In this document: in pieces, positions 22,206 to 32,432 of the stretch
Layout: each line of letters begins with the position of its first letter
How positions within the stretch are numbered: the first letter of the stretch is position 1
From: Cryptomeria japonica
Taxonomy: Eukaryota > Streptophyta > Pinopsida > Cupressales > Cupressaceae
DNA: 64,000 bases
NCBI RefSeq assembly: GCF_030272615.1
Contig: NC_081414.1
Coordinates: 820,875,896 to 820,939,895, forward strand
Direction of reading: 5' to 3'
Notes under the pieces: model-generated
The model's input: only the letters and a program-made list of their open reading frames with translations
What the model was told of the DNA's origin: nothing
Databases searched by the model: none
Program-made: the position numbers and the translations under genes

Positions 22206-23187
22206 TCAAATCATAGATTTGTATCTTGTCGGATTAACATGAGCTGAATCATCCTTCAATGTCAATTTATCAGTTGTAGTCATAGGAGTACTTACCGGTT
22301 TAGAGTTTTCCATGCCAAATTTCTTCAGTAGTTCCTTCAAGTATTTTGTTTGACATATGAATATACCTTTATTAGTTTGTGAAATCTGCAATCCTAATTT
22401 TTTTTAATCTCCCCAATCATAGACATTTAAAATTCTTCCTGCATCTTGTTCACAAAATCCTTACACAATCCATGCTCTCCTCCAAAAATGATATCATCAA
22501 CAAAAAATTCAATAAATAAGATGTCTTCATTTGTCACTTTGTAAGATAATTTGTTGTTAGCATTACCTTTAGTGTAACCAAGCTTCAAAGGATATTTGTC
22601 CAATCTAGCATACCAAGCTCTAGGAGCCTGCTTCAATCCATACAAAGATTTCCTTAATCTGCAAACCATATCTTTAACATTTGTTAATGAAAATCCATTA
22701 GGTTGTTCAATGTAAACTTCCTCTTCAAGATCACCATTCAGAAATGCACATTTTATATCCATCTGATATACTTTATAATTCTTATGAGCTGCAAATGCAA
22801 TAAATAATCTAACTACCTCAATTATAGCTACCGATGCAAAAGTTTCATTTTAATCAATTCCCTCTTTCTATGAATATCCGTTACAAACTAATCTTGCTTT
22901 GTTCCTGATTACCTTACCATCTTCATTAAGTTTATTTCTGAATACCCATTTAGTTCCAATTACATTTTGTCTTTAGGTCGAGGAACCAATGTCCATGTAT
23001 TATTCTTTTCAATTTGTTCTAATTCATCTTCCATTTCTTTTATCCAATGTTCATCTTGACTTGCTTCAATAACAGATGTTGGTTCGATTTGAGAAATTAA
23101 ACATGCCTCTTCATTTGCCAGTCTTCCTCTTGTCATAACACCTTGATACTTATTTCCAATTATCTGATTTTCAATGATTTTTTGCAA
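22206..23187 (-). pseudogene. Copia1 reverse transcriptase, frameshifted
   Basis: RVT_2-type reverse transcriptase in three pieces (23187-22960, 22762-22427, 22391-22206) lying in different frames. It starts with the typical EASQDEHWIKEMEDELEQIE entry and contains MDIKCAFLNGDLEEEVY and SLYGLKQAPRAWY. The catalytic box is FVDDIIFGG, where the family usually has YVDD; both aspartates are kept. Then come the tail LNPTRYKSMI-like and KPVSTPM segments. Frameshifts and stops make it inactive. It would copy genomic RNA to DNA. Confidence 0.92.
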
Positions 23188-24452
23188 TCTTTTATTAAAA
23201 CACCTATATGCCTTGTCTTAGATGAATAACCAAGAAATATTCCTTCATCACTTATAGGATCAAATTTACCAACATACTCATATCTCCTAATATAGCATTT
23301 GCTTCCAAATTTTTTGAAGTATTTAAGAGTAGGAGTATTACCAAACCATAGTTGATAAGGGGTCTTATCAGTTTCACCTTTGATGTGAACTCTGTTGAAA
23401 GTTCAAACCACTTTATTCACTACTTCTCTCCAGTACACATGAGGTAGATTTGCTTCCAATATAATGCTTCTAGTTTCTTGTAGAATAGTTTTGTTCTTCC
23501 TTTCCATAATTCCATTCCGCCGAGGTGTCCAGGGTGCTGATAGTTCTCTTTTGATTCCATTCACTTCACATAATGTATTAAATTCCTTAGATGTAAATTC
23601 TCCTTCTTGATCAGATCTTAAACATTTGATTTTCTTACTAGTTTCATTCTCTACCAATGCCTTGTATAACTTGAATTTTGCAAAAGCTTCTGATTTCTCC
23701 CTGAGAAAAGTAACCCAACACATTCTAGAATAATCATCAATGATTAGCATAAAATATCTATCTCCCTATAGACTTCTTGTTCTTGCTAGACCACACAAGT
23801 CAGTATGAATTAAATCAAGAACATTATTAGATTTCTTATAAATACTCTTCAAAGTTGTTCTAACTTGCTTTCCCATTTGACATTCCTTACATACCAGATT
23901 ATGAGGTTTCATAATCTTAGGTAAATCCCTTACTGCCTTAGCTAAATTGATCTTTACAATGCAATCAAATTTCACATGACAAAGTCTCTTATGCCATAAC
24001 CAACTTTCATCAATGTGTGTAATCAAACATGTCTTATCATTATTATTCAAATGAAAGATATTACCTTTAGTCTGATTACTGGTTGTAATCTCCAATTTAG
24101 TTATGTTCATGATTTTGCATTTACCATTCTTGAATTGTAACCGAAATCCCTTTTCAAGTAATTGACCAACACTCAAAAGATTATGCTTCAAACCTTCAAC
24201 ATAATAAACATTGTCAATATTGTGCTTACCATCGAAAGATATAGTGCCTTTTCCTTTGATTAAACAAGCTTTATCATCGCCAAATCTTACTAGACCTCCA
24301 TTATATTCCTGAAAAGATAAGAATTTACTTTTATCATCATTCATATGATGCGAACATCCACTATCAATGATCCATTCATCTTTTTCTTCAATTTTAACTT
24401 CCAGGGCATGCTCTACCAGTGGGACAGTAGGTGTCGATGGATCTTCTATCAT
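23188..24452 (-). pseudogene. Copia1 protease and integrase
   Basis: Starts with the aspartic protease motif WIIDSGCSHHM (Asp near residue 30 of the open piece). A GAG-pre-integrase/zinc-binding segment follows (WLWHKRLCH ... CKECQMGKQ). The integrase core shows all three acidic positions: HTDLCG, then RSDQEGEFTS, then the Glu in NGIMERKNKTI. The pieces 24452-23766 and 23750-23403 are in one frame separated by a stop near 23763. Beyond 23403 the integrase C-terminal part is degraded. The protease would mature Gag-Pol and the integrase would insert the cDNA, giving the 5-bp duplication seen. Confidence 0.92.
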
Positions 24453-24479
24453 TGCAACAAATGCCCATCCATTGTCTAC

Positions 24480-25474
24480 CTATTCTTCATTAGAATCATC
24501 TATAACTCCTTCATCAACATAGTAACATGATTTATCTCTGTTCTTCTTAAATCTGCATCTCTGATATTCAACATTAGGCTTATATGTTATTTTAGCTTCC
24601 TCTCTCAATCTTGCATGCCTATCAGGACATCTAGATGCTATATGACTAAATTTATTGCAATTAAAACATTTAAACGATGTGTTACTTTCATACTTACTTC
24701 CAACTAGACCTTTAGGCATTTTCCTTGCAAATAGTGCTTCAAGTTCTTCTAGTTCTTCATTTTCTCTCTTGATATCTTCAAGTTCTTTTGCATAAAGTGC
24801 TTTCCAATCAGATTTTTTAGATGATGATGCTCAGAAGGCTAAATCTGTCTTAATTGTAGGAACATGAACAAATTCCTCAAGCTCAAATGTTGAAAGTTTT
24901 CCAACCAAGGCATTTCTAGATATTGATGTATTAGGCATTGTTCTCAACTCATTAATAGTAGTTACTTTCATTTTGTATGCCAGTGGAAAAGATCTTAAAA
25001 CTTTAGAAACAATTTCATCTTCACTTAAGGATCCTCTACAACATTGTATTCCTAAAATAATTTCATTAACTCTTTCCATAAAGCAGAAATTCTTTCATCT
25101 TCTTCCATTTTTAAATTTTGATACCTAACCCGGTAACATTCAAGTTTTGCAATTTTGACAGTGGTATCTCCTTCATTCAATGTTTCCAATTTATCCCAAA
25201 TAGATTTAGCAGTAGACCGGTCTTATAATCCCATAATTTGATGATCTGATAATGCGTTTAGAAGTGCTTCTCTTGCTTTGCAATTATTCTCCAAGTCCTT
25301 AGCCAGTGTTGGTGGATTAGGTTGATTCAGAATAGGACCAACATAGCCATTCTTTGTAACTTCCCATATATCTATTCCAATGCAATTCAAATGTGTCTCC
25401 AATCTAATCTTCCATATACCATAGTTAGTTCCATCAAGTTTAGGATTGTCCTTCCTAAAAATTTTTGTTTCCAT
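24480..25474 (-). pseudogene. Copia1 gag
   Basis: The ATG at 25474 opens METKIFRKDNPKLDGTNYG, the copia gag N-terminus (LDGxNYxxWKxRxExHL). It continues through a UBN2-type capsid region with SEDEIVSKVLRSFPLAYK and ends with one zinc knuckle, CFNCNKFSHIASRC (C-x2-C-x4-H-x4-C), near 24650. The frame shifts between 25223 and 25079 and a stop breaks the later part. Gag forms the virus-like particle and the knuckle binds the genomic RNA. The start lies 58 bases inside the PBS-proximal LTR end. Confidence 0.9.
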
Positions 25475-25513
25475 AGGATCTCCTCAAGCTATTAGGCTTC
25501 CACAAAAAAAGGA

Positions 25514-25531
25514 CTTAGCTCTGATACTGAT
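25514..25531 (-). promoter_or_regulatory. Copia1 primer-binding site
   Basis: The complement of gctctgatac reads GTATCAGAGC, directly inside the 5' LTR. It matches the 3' end complement of initiator tRNA-Met used by most plant copia elements, with one change in the preceding TGG. Confidence 0.8.
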
Positions 25532-26636
25532 TGTTAGGAACCAGAAGGACAACTGAGAGGGGGGGGTGAATCAATTGTCAATGAATTTCAACCCAATTAT
25601 AACTTAATCAAACTTAATACATAATACCATTAAACCAAACTTAATGTCGGTTAACAGATTAGTAGTTATTACAATACCGGTGAAACTTAATGTATGAAAC
25701 AGAAAGAGAAACAACATCCAAAACACATAACACAAAGATTTAGACGTGGAAACCTTGCAAGGGGAAAAACCATGGTGGGAAAGCTTACACACAATCAGAT
25801 GATAGTATTGTAGATAGTATGTGTATACAAATGGGGTCTGCACATGCAAAAAGGCCAACCGCCTAGAGCACACTGCTCAAATGGGAGTCACAATGACTAC
25901 AGTAGGATGGTTAAATCCTAGAATAATGTACTACTCAAAATAGCATATCCAATGCTGGATTCAATACCGGTTAAGCTTTGATAAACTCCTTCAAACCTTC
26001 CTTGAACCTTCAATGTCTGCTTGATTCGCTCTATGATCTTCAATAATACCTCAATACCACATTACCATCATACCATAATACCATACCATACTTCATCTCA
26101 CAAATGAGTTCTTACATATATACAAAATCTAAGACCAAATGTGTAGGTCGGCTTACTAAGAATATTACAATTAAATCAATTACAAATAAGTCTTGATGTG
26201 ATACAACATGTCGGCTTAATACATTTACAACAATATCCAATCAATAAATCATCTCCATAACGTGTCATGCTAATCTGGAATAGATAGCGTATACCAATCC
26301 ATAACCTAGACCAATCTACCGATAACGACAAATATGTCAACCCAATTAGACCAATAATCAAAACACCAAAACCAAGTATCCAAACCATGTCTTAGACATA
26401 ATCAAGTGATCTCCAGATGATAACAAGTTATCATCAGTGCCAGTGAATCCATATAACTTGTCGGTAAGCATATACCTATGATTATGCATAAGTCATTGAC
26501 CTTGCCAGTGAACATAATGTGTTGGTTCATCAGTAAACCAATATAACCATAGTGCCAAATCAACAATGTAGATCTCCAGAAGGATAAGTGTTGACATCAA
26601 TGACAAAACTAATGCAACACATCCATAATACCAACA
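25532..26636 (-). repeat. Copia1 right (5') LTR
   Basis: 1,105 bp, TGTTAGGAACC to AATACCAACA. It is the intact partner of the interrupted left LTR. Near its + strand start it has ctgagaggggggggtgaatc, the complement of the C-tract common to the copia LTRs of this window. A minus-strand TATATATG lies near 26117. It is followed by agaaa. Confidence 0.93.
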
Positions 26637-26641
26637 AGAAA

Positions 26642-27221
26642 TGTATACCTTGTAGATCTACAACTTGATGATGATGATTGCTTTGCTTCTTGAATGTGAT
26701 CACAAGTGTTGCATGGAATGGAATGTAACATGACAAAACCCTAACACACATACATGCTTGAAAATGCTTGATGATGTATATCTCCGCCTATGCTTTCTTA
26801 TCTAATTCTTTCTTATCATTCCTGCCTATGCAAATGAGAAAACCAACTCCCTTTTTATACATGCCTAAGAAGATTAATTCATCATCAACATCGGGGAGAT
26901 TTAGGATCCCAAAGTGTAGATAGGGCCGGGGGGACCTATCTTGGGGCCACCCTAAGAGGGTGGGATAGGGGTGCCACACCCCTATCCAAGGAGGATAGGG
27001 GTGCCACACCCTATCCTAGAGGGACAGGGGTGTGGCACCCTTGTCCTGCCCTATCTTGGGGCCTGAAGAGGGTCCTGAGGCTACCTCAGGGCTCAAACAA
27101 GAAGGGGTCAAGGGGTGAAAATGTAGAAATAGGTCTTGGCTAGGAATAAGGATGTCATCGCCAAGGTGAGGACCTCAAATGTGGTTAAAATTGCAGGAGG
27201 TGCAATTTTATGACACTACAT
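26642..27221. other. Continuation of the older LTR interrupted by Copia1
   Basis: Directly continues 17127-18522 once Copia1 and one agaaa are removed. No gene. It ends with gacactaca followed by tttagcacccacttt, an arrangement like the LTR end plus PPT complement of E1 and G, so I infer an LTR end near 27221. The GC content rises sharply from about 26925 to 27075, unlike anything else in the window. Confidence 0.4.
26936..27060. repeat. GC-rich hairpin cluster
   Basis: A perfect stem of 11 bp with a 3-base loop lies at 26963-26987: GGATAGGGGTG, then cca, then CACCCCTATCC. An imperfect second copy lies at 26993-27016, and a third related arm pair (gggacaggggtg/caccc..gtcc) at about 27021-27046. 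Strong RNA secondary structure is expected. Confidence 0.85.
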
Positions 27222-28479
27222 TTAGCACCCACTTTAGCGGGAGTATGGCTTACACCACTACTGCTGGTAAAGTAAAAGGAAGAGAGAGATGAAGATGAGA
27301 GATTCTGAGTAAGATCACAAGAAGTATAAGATGTCACTAATCTCGAGGAACCAAGCCCACAATATTAAGATATTAACTCACTCAAAAATATGAAAGATCA
27401 CACAACACAAAAGGAACAAGACGCACATAACACAAACAAAGCACAAAAGACACATGACAAGACAATGCACAAGATGACAAACCAACTAGCCAAAGAGAGC
27501 TCAATACTCAGATACCTCAATAACTAATAAGGACACAAAGACCAATTCCATCACATAAACACAAACAATCACATAAAAGAGAAAAGATGACATCATCTAT
27601 GGACCATCAATAACAAAACTATGGGTTCATGAGAGGAAGAAGAGAGAGAACATGAATACACACTTTGGTGATCCATGAGAAGAAAGGCAAAAATGAGAGA
27701 AACCATGGACTTCTCACCCCTAAAACTAGGTGATCCATGGAGAGAAGGACATGGAAATCTAGCCCCCAGAGCCTGTTTGGGTGATCCATGTAAGGGAGGA
27801 GAGTGGGAACACTGTTAGTTCCACCCAACCTCAAGAGCGTGTGTGTGCAAGTGAGGTTTGAAGCACCTCATAGGAGTCTATTCCTAAGTATGCTACAACC
27901 CTTTTAGAATGTATAGTACACATTTCAAGAAAGGCGTGACATTTTTCTCTAAGAGTTTGTGCTCTAGTTTTCAGAATAATCACCGTGCAAAAAGTGGTGT
28001 CATCTTTCTCTAAGAGTCTATGCTCTAGTTCAGAAAATGACCCACTATATAAGAAAAGAAGAAGTCAAGACACCTCTCTCTAAGAGTTTGTGCTCTGGTT
28101 TCGAGAATGACCCACTCTACAAGAGAAAAGTGATGACAACTTGCTCTAAGGGGCTTCCCTCTGGTTCCAAGAATGTCCTACTGTACAAGAAAAGTGATGA
28201 TACCTTTCTCTAAGAGGCTGCCCTCTGATTCCAAGAATGTCCCACTGTATAATGCATAAGAGAAGTATAGTACAAAGGAGCAGCGTGGGTGCCCCCTCTT
28301 AAGATGTCAACATAGGTTGATGTTGATATCTTAAGGAAAGTAGAACAAGGATACCTACCTTCGTCGCAAAGAAGATATCCATTATTCAACAATTTCATAA
28401 ATCCAAGCAAGAGAGGGAATACTCTTCAAGAAAGGATAAGATAGTTGAAAAGAGATATCCTGCTGTAAGTGTAAAGGTG
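27222..28479. other. Retroelement leader-like region with tandem repeats
   Basis: No supported gene. Two sets of tandem repeats occupy it: three units around gtgatccatg (about 27665-27800) and five ~60-bp units (27944-28258). A stretch agggaat..gatatcc..catatcc lies around 28340-28440 before Copia2 begins at 28480. Position after a presumed LTR end suggests the noncoding part of an older gypsy-like element, but I cannot identify it. Confidence 0.35.
27944..28258. repeat. Tandem repeat, five ~58-69-bp units
   Basis: Each unit carries ctctaagagtttgtgctctg, then gttccaagaatg, then cccactgtacaagaaaag, with variants. Starts are near 27944, 28003, 28072, 28139 and 28194. Confidence 0.85.
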
Positions 28480-29447
28480 TGTTAAAGACAATGCACCACT
28501 CAGAGGGGGGTGAATCAGTGGTTCTCAATCTTTTCCCTTTAACTATCCTATATGTGCATACCAATTATCAGATCTAACTCAATGCAGACTTCTTTCTTAG
28601 TGGGCATACTAATCACAAATGCAATCACACATAAAAGGAACATCACATAACACCAACATATATGAGGAAAACCAAAGATGAGAAAAAACCTTGGTGAGAA
28701 ATGCTGGTGGAGTCTATTGCTCCAATCCATCCTCATAATGGATCCTTGATTATAATGTTTAGGGAACCAACCTAAGGAGCTCCAACCCTTGATTTTAGGG
28801 AACCAACCCAAGGAGCACCAACCCAAGAGGCTACAACCCCTGCACAAAGCTCCAACTCAGTGAATAAAAAACATAATCATTTACAAGTTAATAGCCTTGT
28901 TATAAATGAGTTTTATAACTCTTCTTCAAATCTGTCTACTAGATCTTCTATCTAGTTCACTGTCGGTTCTCTCTCTCTCACCCTCTCACTACTACAACCT
29001 GATCAGTTCAACCTCTTCTCCTTCTCTACCAGTTGTTTTTGCTAGTTGTCTCTTCTCTTAACTACTTTATTACTCTCCACCACTGGTTTAGATAACTCAG
29101 TCAGATATCTACCATCTAATTCCTGTTGGTCCTCAACTTCCCTTCTCTGCAATCTGCTTTGGCTCTTCTCTACTAGTTTAGTCACCACCAGTATACTTCT
29201 CTCATAGACTGACTTGTAGACTACTAGTTCCTCACTATTCCCAGTTGATTCATTCAACCTAGTTCTCTCTCACACTCAGTCTCTCTTCTGATACTCATTC
29301 AGTACTTGACTGATCTCTTCTCAAATGCAACAACACTCTCTCATTCTGTAGCTTGCCGGTTCCTTTAACCTCATCGGTTGAACCTTCACCAAAACCTATT
29401 ACTAGTTGTCTCCCTGCTACTCAATCTCTATGATCCTCTATAGATAT
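28480..29447 (-). repeat. Copia2 left LTR, part 1
   Basis: Matches 59797 to about 60795, starting TGTTAAAGACAATGCACCAC with the agaggggggtgaatcag tract. The start is inferred from the intact copy, which begins TGTTAGACATAATGC. It is cut by G at 29448. Confidence 0.85.
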
Positions 29448-30901
29448 TGTATGCAGGAAAAGCAGGCTGATAAAACTCAATATGCAGAAAATGGAGCTCT
29501 ATGGAGCCTTGCTCACACACCCACAAGACTTCTTGGAGCAAGCTATGGAGTAATGAAGTATCACTCAACTTCCCAAGGTTGGTCCCATGGTTCTCTATCT
29601 TACACGGTCCCTCAAACCAATGTTTTTGCTCTCAGATCATTGAGCAAAATGGTTTAGGGATGGCAAATGCAAGAACGAGGGATGCTTTTGTTGATTTTAA
29701 GATGAGATGCATCCTAGACTATGCATGATGCTAGAAATGCAATAAACTAACTATAAGATGACAAGGTTAGTAAACAAACTATCCTATCATACTATATTAG
29801 TTAATGATTTAAGCTAATGATAATAGAAATACTCTAAAATGCATATTAGATTAATTTCTATTTTAAAGAGAGGCTAAATGATGAGCATATATGAAATGAA
29901 AGCTTGAATGTATTTGAGCATAAGTATGATACTACAAACTTGGATGATTTTTAAAATGGAAGAATGAGAGCTCTATTTATAGCAAAAATAGGGCAATGGA
30001 TGGTCAGGATTGAAAGATTCAATTAAGGGTTGAGTTTGAAAGTTGGGAATCCATGTTTGCAATTGGCACCAATGAAATGGTGACAATTGTCAACATAAGG
30101 TTGGTTGAGAGGAGATGTAAGAAGCATTAAATGCTTGAGAAGACCTCATGGTTGCCCTAGGGGTTAAGGGTTAAGGTTAAGTTAAGATTATCCATTGGAT
30201 AAAGCTTTTACCCAAAGAATAAACTCTTGTGCAAAGGTTTAAGGATAACCATGGTCAAAGCAATAAATGCTTGATGAGACCCTTGGGTTAGATGGAGGTT
30301 GAGTTAATGGAAATTCTTTAACCATGTAAGAGGGTTTGAGTTAACTATTAATGGTTATGAAGACTTTTGGGACAAATTTGTAAGAGTCCTTCCAAATTTG
30401 GGGGCTTTCAACAAGTTAGCTTGTTGAATGGATAAAGGCTTTAATGCCTTTTGAAGACTTTGCTCCAAATTTGAGAGGTGACCTCCTCAAATTTAGGGAA
30501 AAGTGATAATGGATGCGTTTGGTTTAATTAATCAGGATTAGAAGAATCTAGAAGAGGTTAGAAAGAGGGTTAGGATGCAAGTGGGAGGTGTAGGATTTTG
30601 CAAGTGGGTGAGGGAAAATAGGCTTTAATTGAACTTAATTCAATTTGGTTGCAATTAAATAAATTAGATTTATTTAATTTAGGATAACTATTTTAATTAA
30701 ATTTGAATTTAATTAAAAGTGGATAGGAGGGATTTAATTGAATAAAATGATTTATTCATTAAATGGTATAGTGAATTTAATCGAGTAATTTACTTAATTA
30801 AATAGAGGAATGCAGAAAATTTAATTAAATTGAATTTAATTAAATAGAGAAATGAACATAAAATATTCATTTAGGAATATGGTCATTTTTATACGTCTAC
30901 A
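29448..30901 (-). repeat. G 3' LTR
   Basis: TGTATGCAGG to ATACGTCTACA, 1,454 bp. A minus-strand TATAAATAG (complement of 29973-29981) is a good TATA box, placing the transcription start within the first few hundred bases from its + left end. The right end is rich in aatttaattaaa words. The PPT follows immediately. The innermost 280 bases match the surviving part of the 5' LTR. Confidence 0.92.
29973..29981 (-). promoter_or_regulatory. TATA box of the G LTR
   Basis: TATAAATAG on the minus strand within the LTR, oriented toward gag-pol. The same nonamer occurs in the solo LTR at 55876-55884. Confidence 0.65.
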
Positions 30902-30919
30902 TTTTTCCCCTCTTTGAAG
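30902..30919 (-). promoter_or_regulatory. G polypurine tract
   Basis: The complement of tttttcccctctttgaag is a purine tract abutting the 3' LTR, nearly identical to that of E1. Confidence 0.8.
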
Positions 30920-31262
30920 TGACGTGTGTGCACATGTTATTTCAAAGAAAATGATGTGTTATTGTGATTTATGATCAGATGAAATTTTTATATCGCTTTT
31001 ACGATTTTCACGTCGTGCCCCAGATTTGATTTGATGTGTGATGCCCCAGATTCGATATTTGATGGTGATGCCCCCTTGGGAGATGAATCAATATTTTAAA
31101 ATTTTTGATTTGATTTGGTGATTTGTGTTTGGTGTGTATGATTTTGTCTATGTGAAATGTTTAAATTGATTCATCTCCCGATAATTTACATGTTTTAGGG
31201 TATAAGGGAGACTGCAAGCAAATTACATGGCCAGTTCCCTAACCCTAATTTCATTTTTCTCC

Positions 31263-31270
31263 TATAAAAG
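31263..31270 (+). promoter_or_regulatory. TATA box of the antisense PMD gene
   Basis: TATAAAAG preceded by ttctcc, on the + strand and outside any LTR. An ATG follows at 31344 and a strong splice-donor-like gtaagt at 31419. Together these look like an independent promoter for the opposite-strand gene of G. Confidence 0.55.
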
Positions 31271-31343
31271 GGGAAAAGTGCTTTGATTTGATTCATTTGT
31301 GCATTGTTGACTTTGGAGAAAAAGAATTTGGAGAGAAGTCAAA

Positions 31344-31418
31344 ATGCCTATTCCGTATTCCAAGCATCGTTTTGAGCGCGTTCAGAGGTACCAGAGACCT
31401 ACCGCATATGGACCATAA
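31344..31418 (+). CDS. Short leader ORF (24 codons) before a splice-donor site
   Basis: ATG to TAA encoding MPIPYSKHRFERVQRYQRP and a few more residues, immediately followed by gtaagtcaac, a near-perfect donor. It lies 74 bases after the TATA box. It may be an upstream ORF or the first exon of the PMD gene. Splicing at 31419 would keep the TAA, so a fused protein would need another donor. I do not recognise the peptide. The candidate intron contains the TAGCGCAT array. Confidence 0.3.
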   Translation: MPIPYSKHRFERVQRYQRPTAYGP

Positions 31419-31503
31419 GTAAGTCAACATATTTGACCCTTTTTTGATTTTTGATTTTGTCATTTTTGGTTAGTTTTTTATTTTTGAAATTCGGTTTTAT
31501 CGG

Positions 31504-31963
31504 TTTAGCGCGTCAAAGTCATAATTTAGCGCATACGAAAATTTAGGTAGCGCATAAAGTTTGAATTTAGGGCTACGTCCGAAACAAAATAGTGTAGCGC
31601 ATAGAAGTTCTAGGTTAGCGCATTGTGGGAAAGTAGCACATGTTGAACATAGGGTAGCACGTCAATTCAATAGGGTAGTGCATGAGCAAGACCTAGCGCA
31701 TAAGGGTCATAGGGGTTCGCATGGGTAAGGGGTTTTAGCGCGTAGGGTAGACCTAGCGCATAGGGTCAAATAGGTAGCGTCAGCAAGGTATAGGTTAGCA
31801 CATAAATAGGTTTTAGCGCATAGGGTAGGTTGGGTGGCGCATTGGGGAAAAAGGATAGCGCATAGAAGAATTCTAGTGCATAGGGTAAATAGATTAGCAT
31901 GTGGGGAAAATAGCTTAGCTCATGGGTGTATTCTAGCACAGGGAGAATCTGTTTTAGCGCATC
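31504..31963 (+). repeat. TAGCGCAT word array A
   Basis: About 20 occurrences of ttagcgcat and one-base variants (agcgcgt, agcacat, agtgcat) spaced roughly 15-30 bases, nine of them exact agcgcat. The intervening bases are not conserved, so this is a dispersed-word array and not a tandem repeat. It precedes the PMD ORF and is in sense with it. Confidence 0.85.
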
Positions 31964-32432
31964 AGGAAAAATTTTGTGAGATGGGGTGATTTGTGAAATT
32001 GTTGTGTTTTGTTGTCATGATTTTTATTGATTTGTCCAATATGAGTGTTGATATAACTTGTTTTGATTTGCGATATTTCAAGTTATGCATAGATATTAAT
32101 GTGTTGTTTTGATCAAAGCATGATTTGTTTTTGCACTTTGTTTCAAGTTCAATGTGTGAAGCCTGATTTGTGTTACAAGCTAATATGGGTTGAAAACTTG
32201 AGTTGTTTTACAAGCTGATATGGGTGGGAAACTTGAGTTGTTTTACAAGTTTTGATATGGTTTTTGATAACTTGATTTGTGTTACAAGCTAATATGAAAT
32301 GATAGGATGTTGAACTTGATGTAGATGAGCAAATTGTTTCATGTTGTTGATGTGATTTTGATTTTGATATCATTGTTTTGATTTGGAAACTGATATTGGA
32401 CTTGTTTTGCTGGTTGACAAGAGCGATTGGGC

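Larger units (their letters stand above)
18523..26636 (-). mobile_element. Copia1: degraded Ty1/copia element with TSD agaaa
   Basis: Complete but decayed minus-strand element. The left (3') LTR is 18523-18620 plus 20189-21200, split by a solo E1 LTR. Then come the PPT (21201-21216), RNase H, RT, integrase, protease and gag, reading leftward in that order from the 3' side, the PBS, and the right (5') LTR at 25532-26636. The flanks agaaa (18518-18522 and 26637-26641) match perfectly. Gene order gag-PR-IN-RT-RNase H defines Ty1/copia. Coding is spread over three frames with stops, so it is inactive. In a ~120-bp stretch compared by eye the two LTRs differ at about seven sites, so it is older than the local duplication. 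Confidence 0.93.

Noticed and set aside
31504-31963. Possible CRISPR-like array of short repeats with unique spacers
   Set aside because: The repeat word is only ~8-9 bases, variable and irregularly spaced, in plant retrotransposon DNA; no cas genes.
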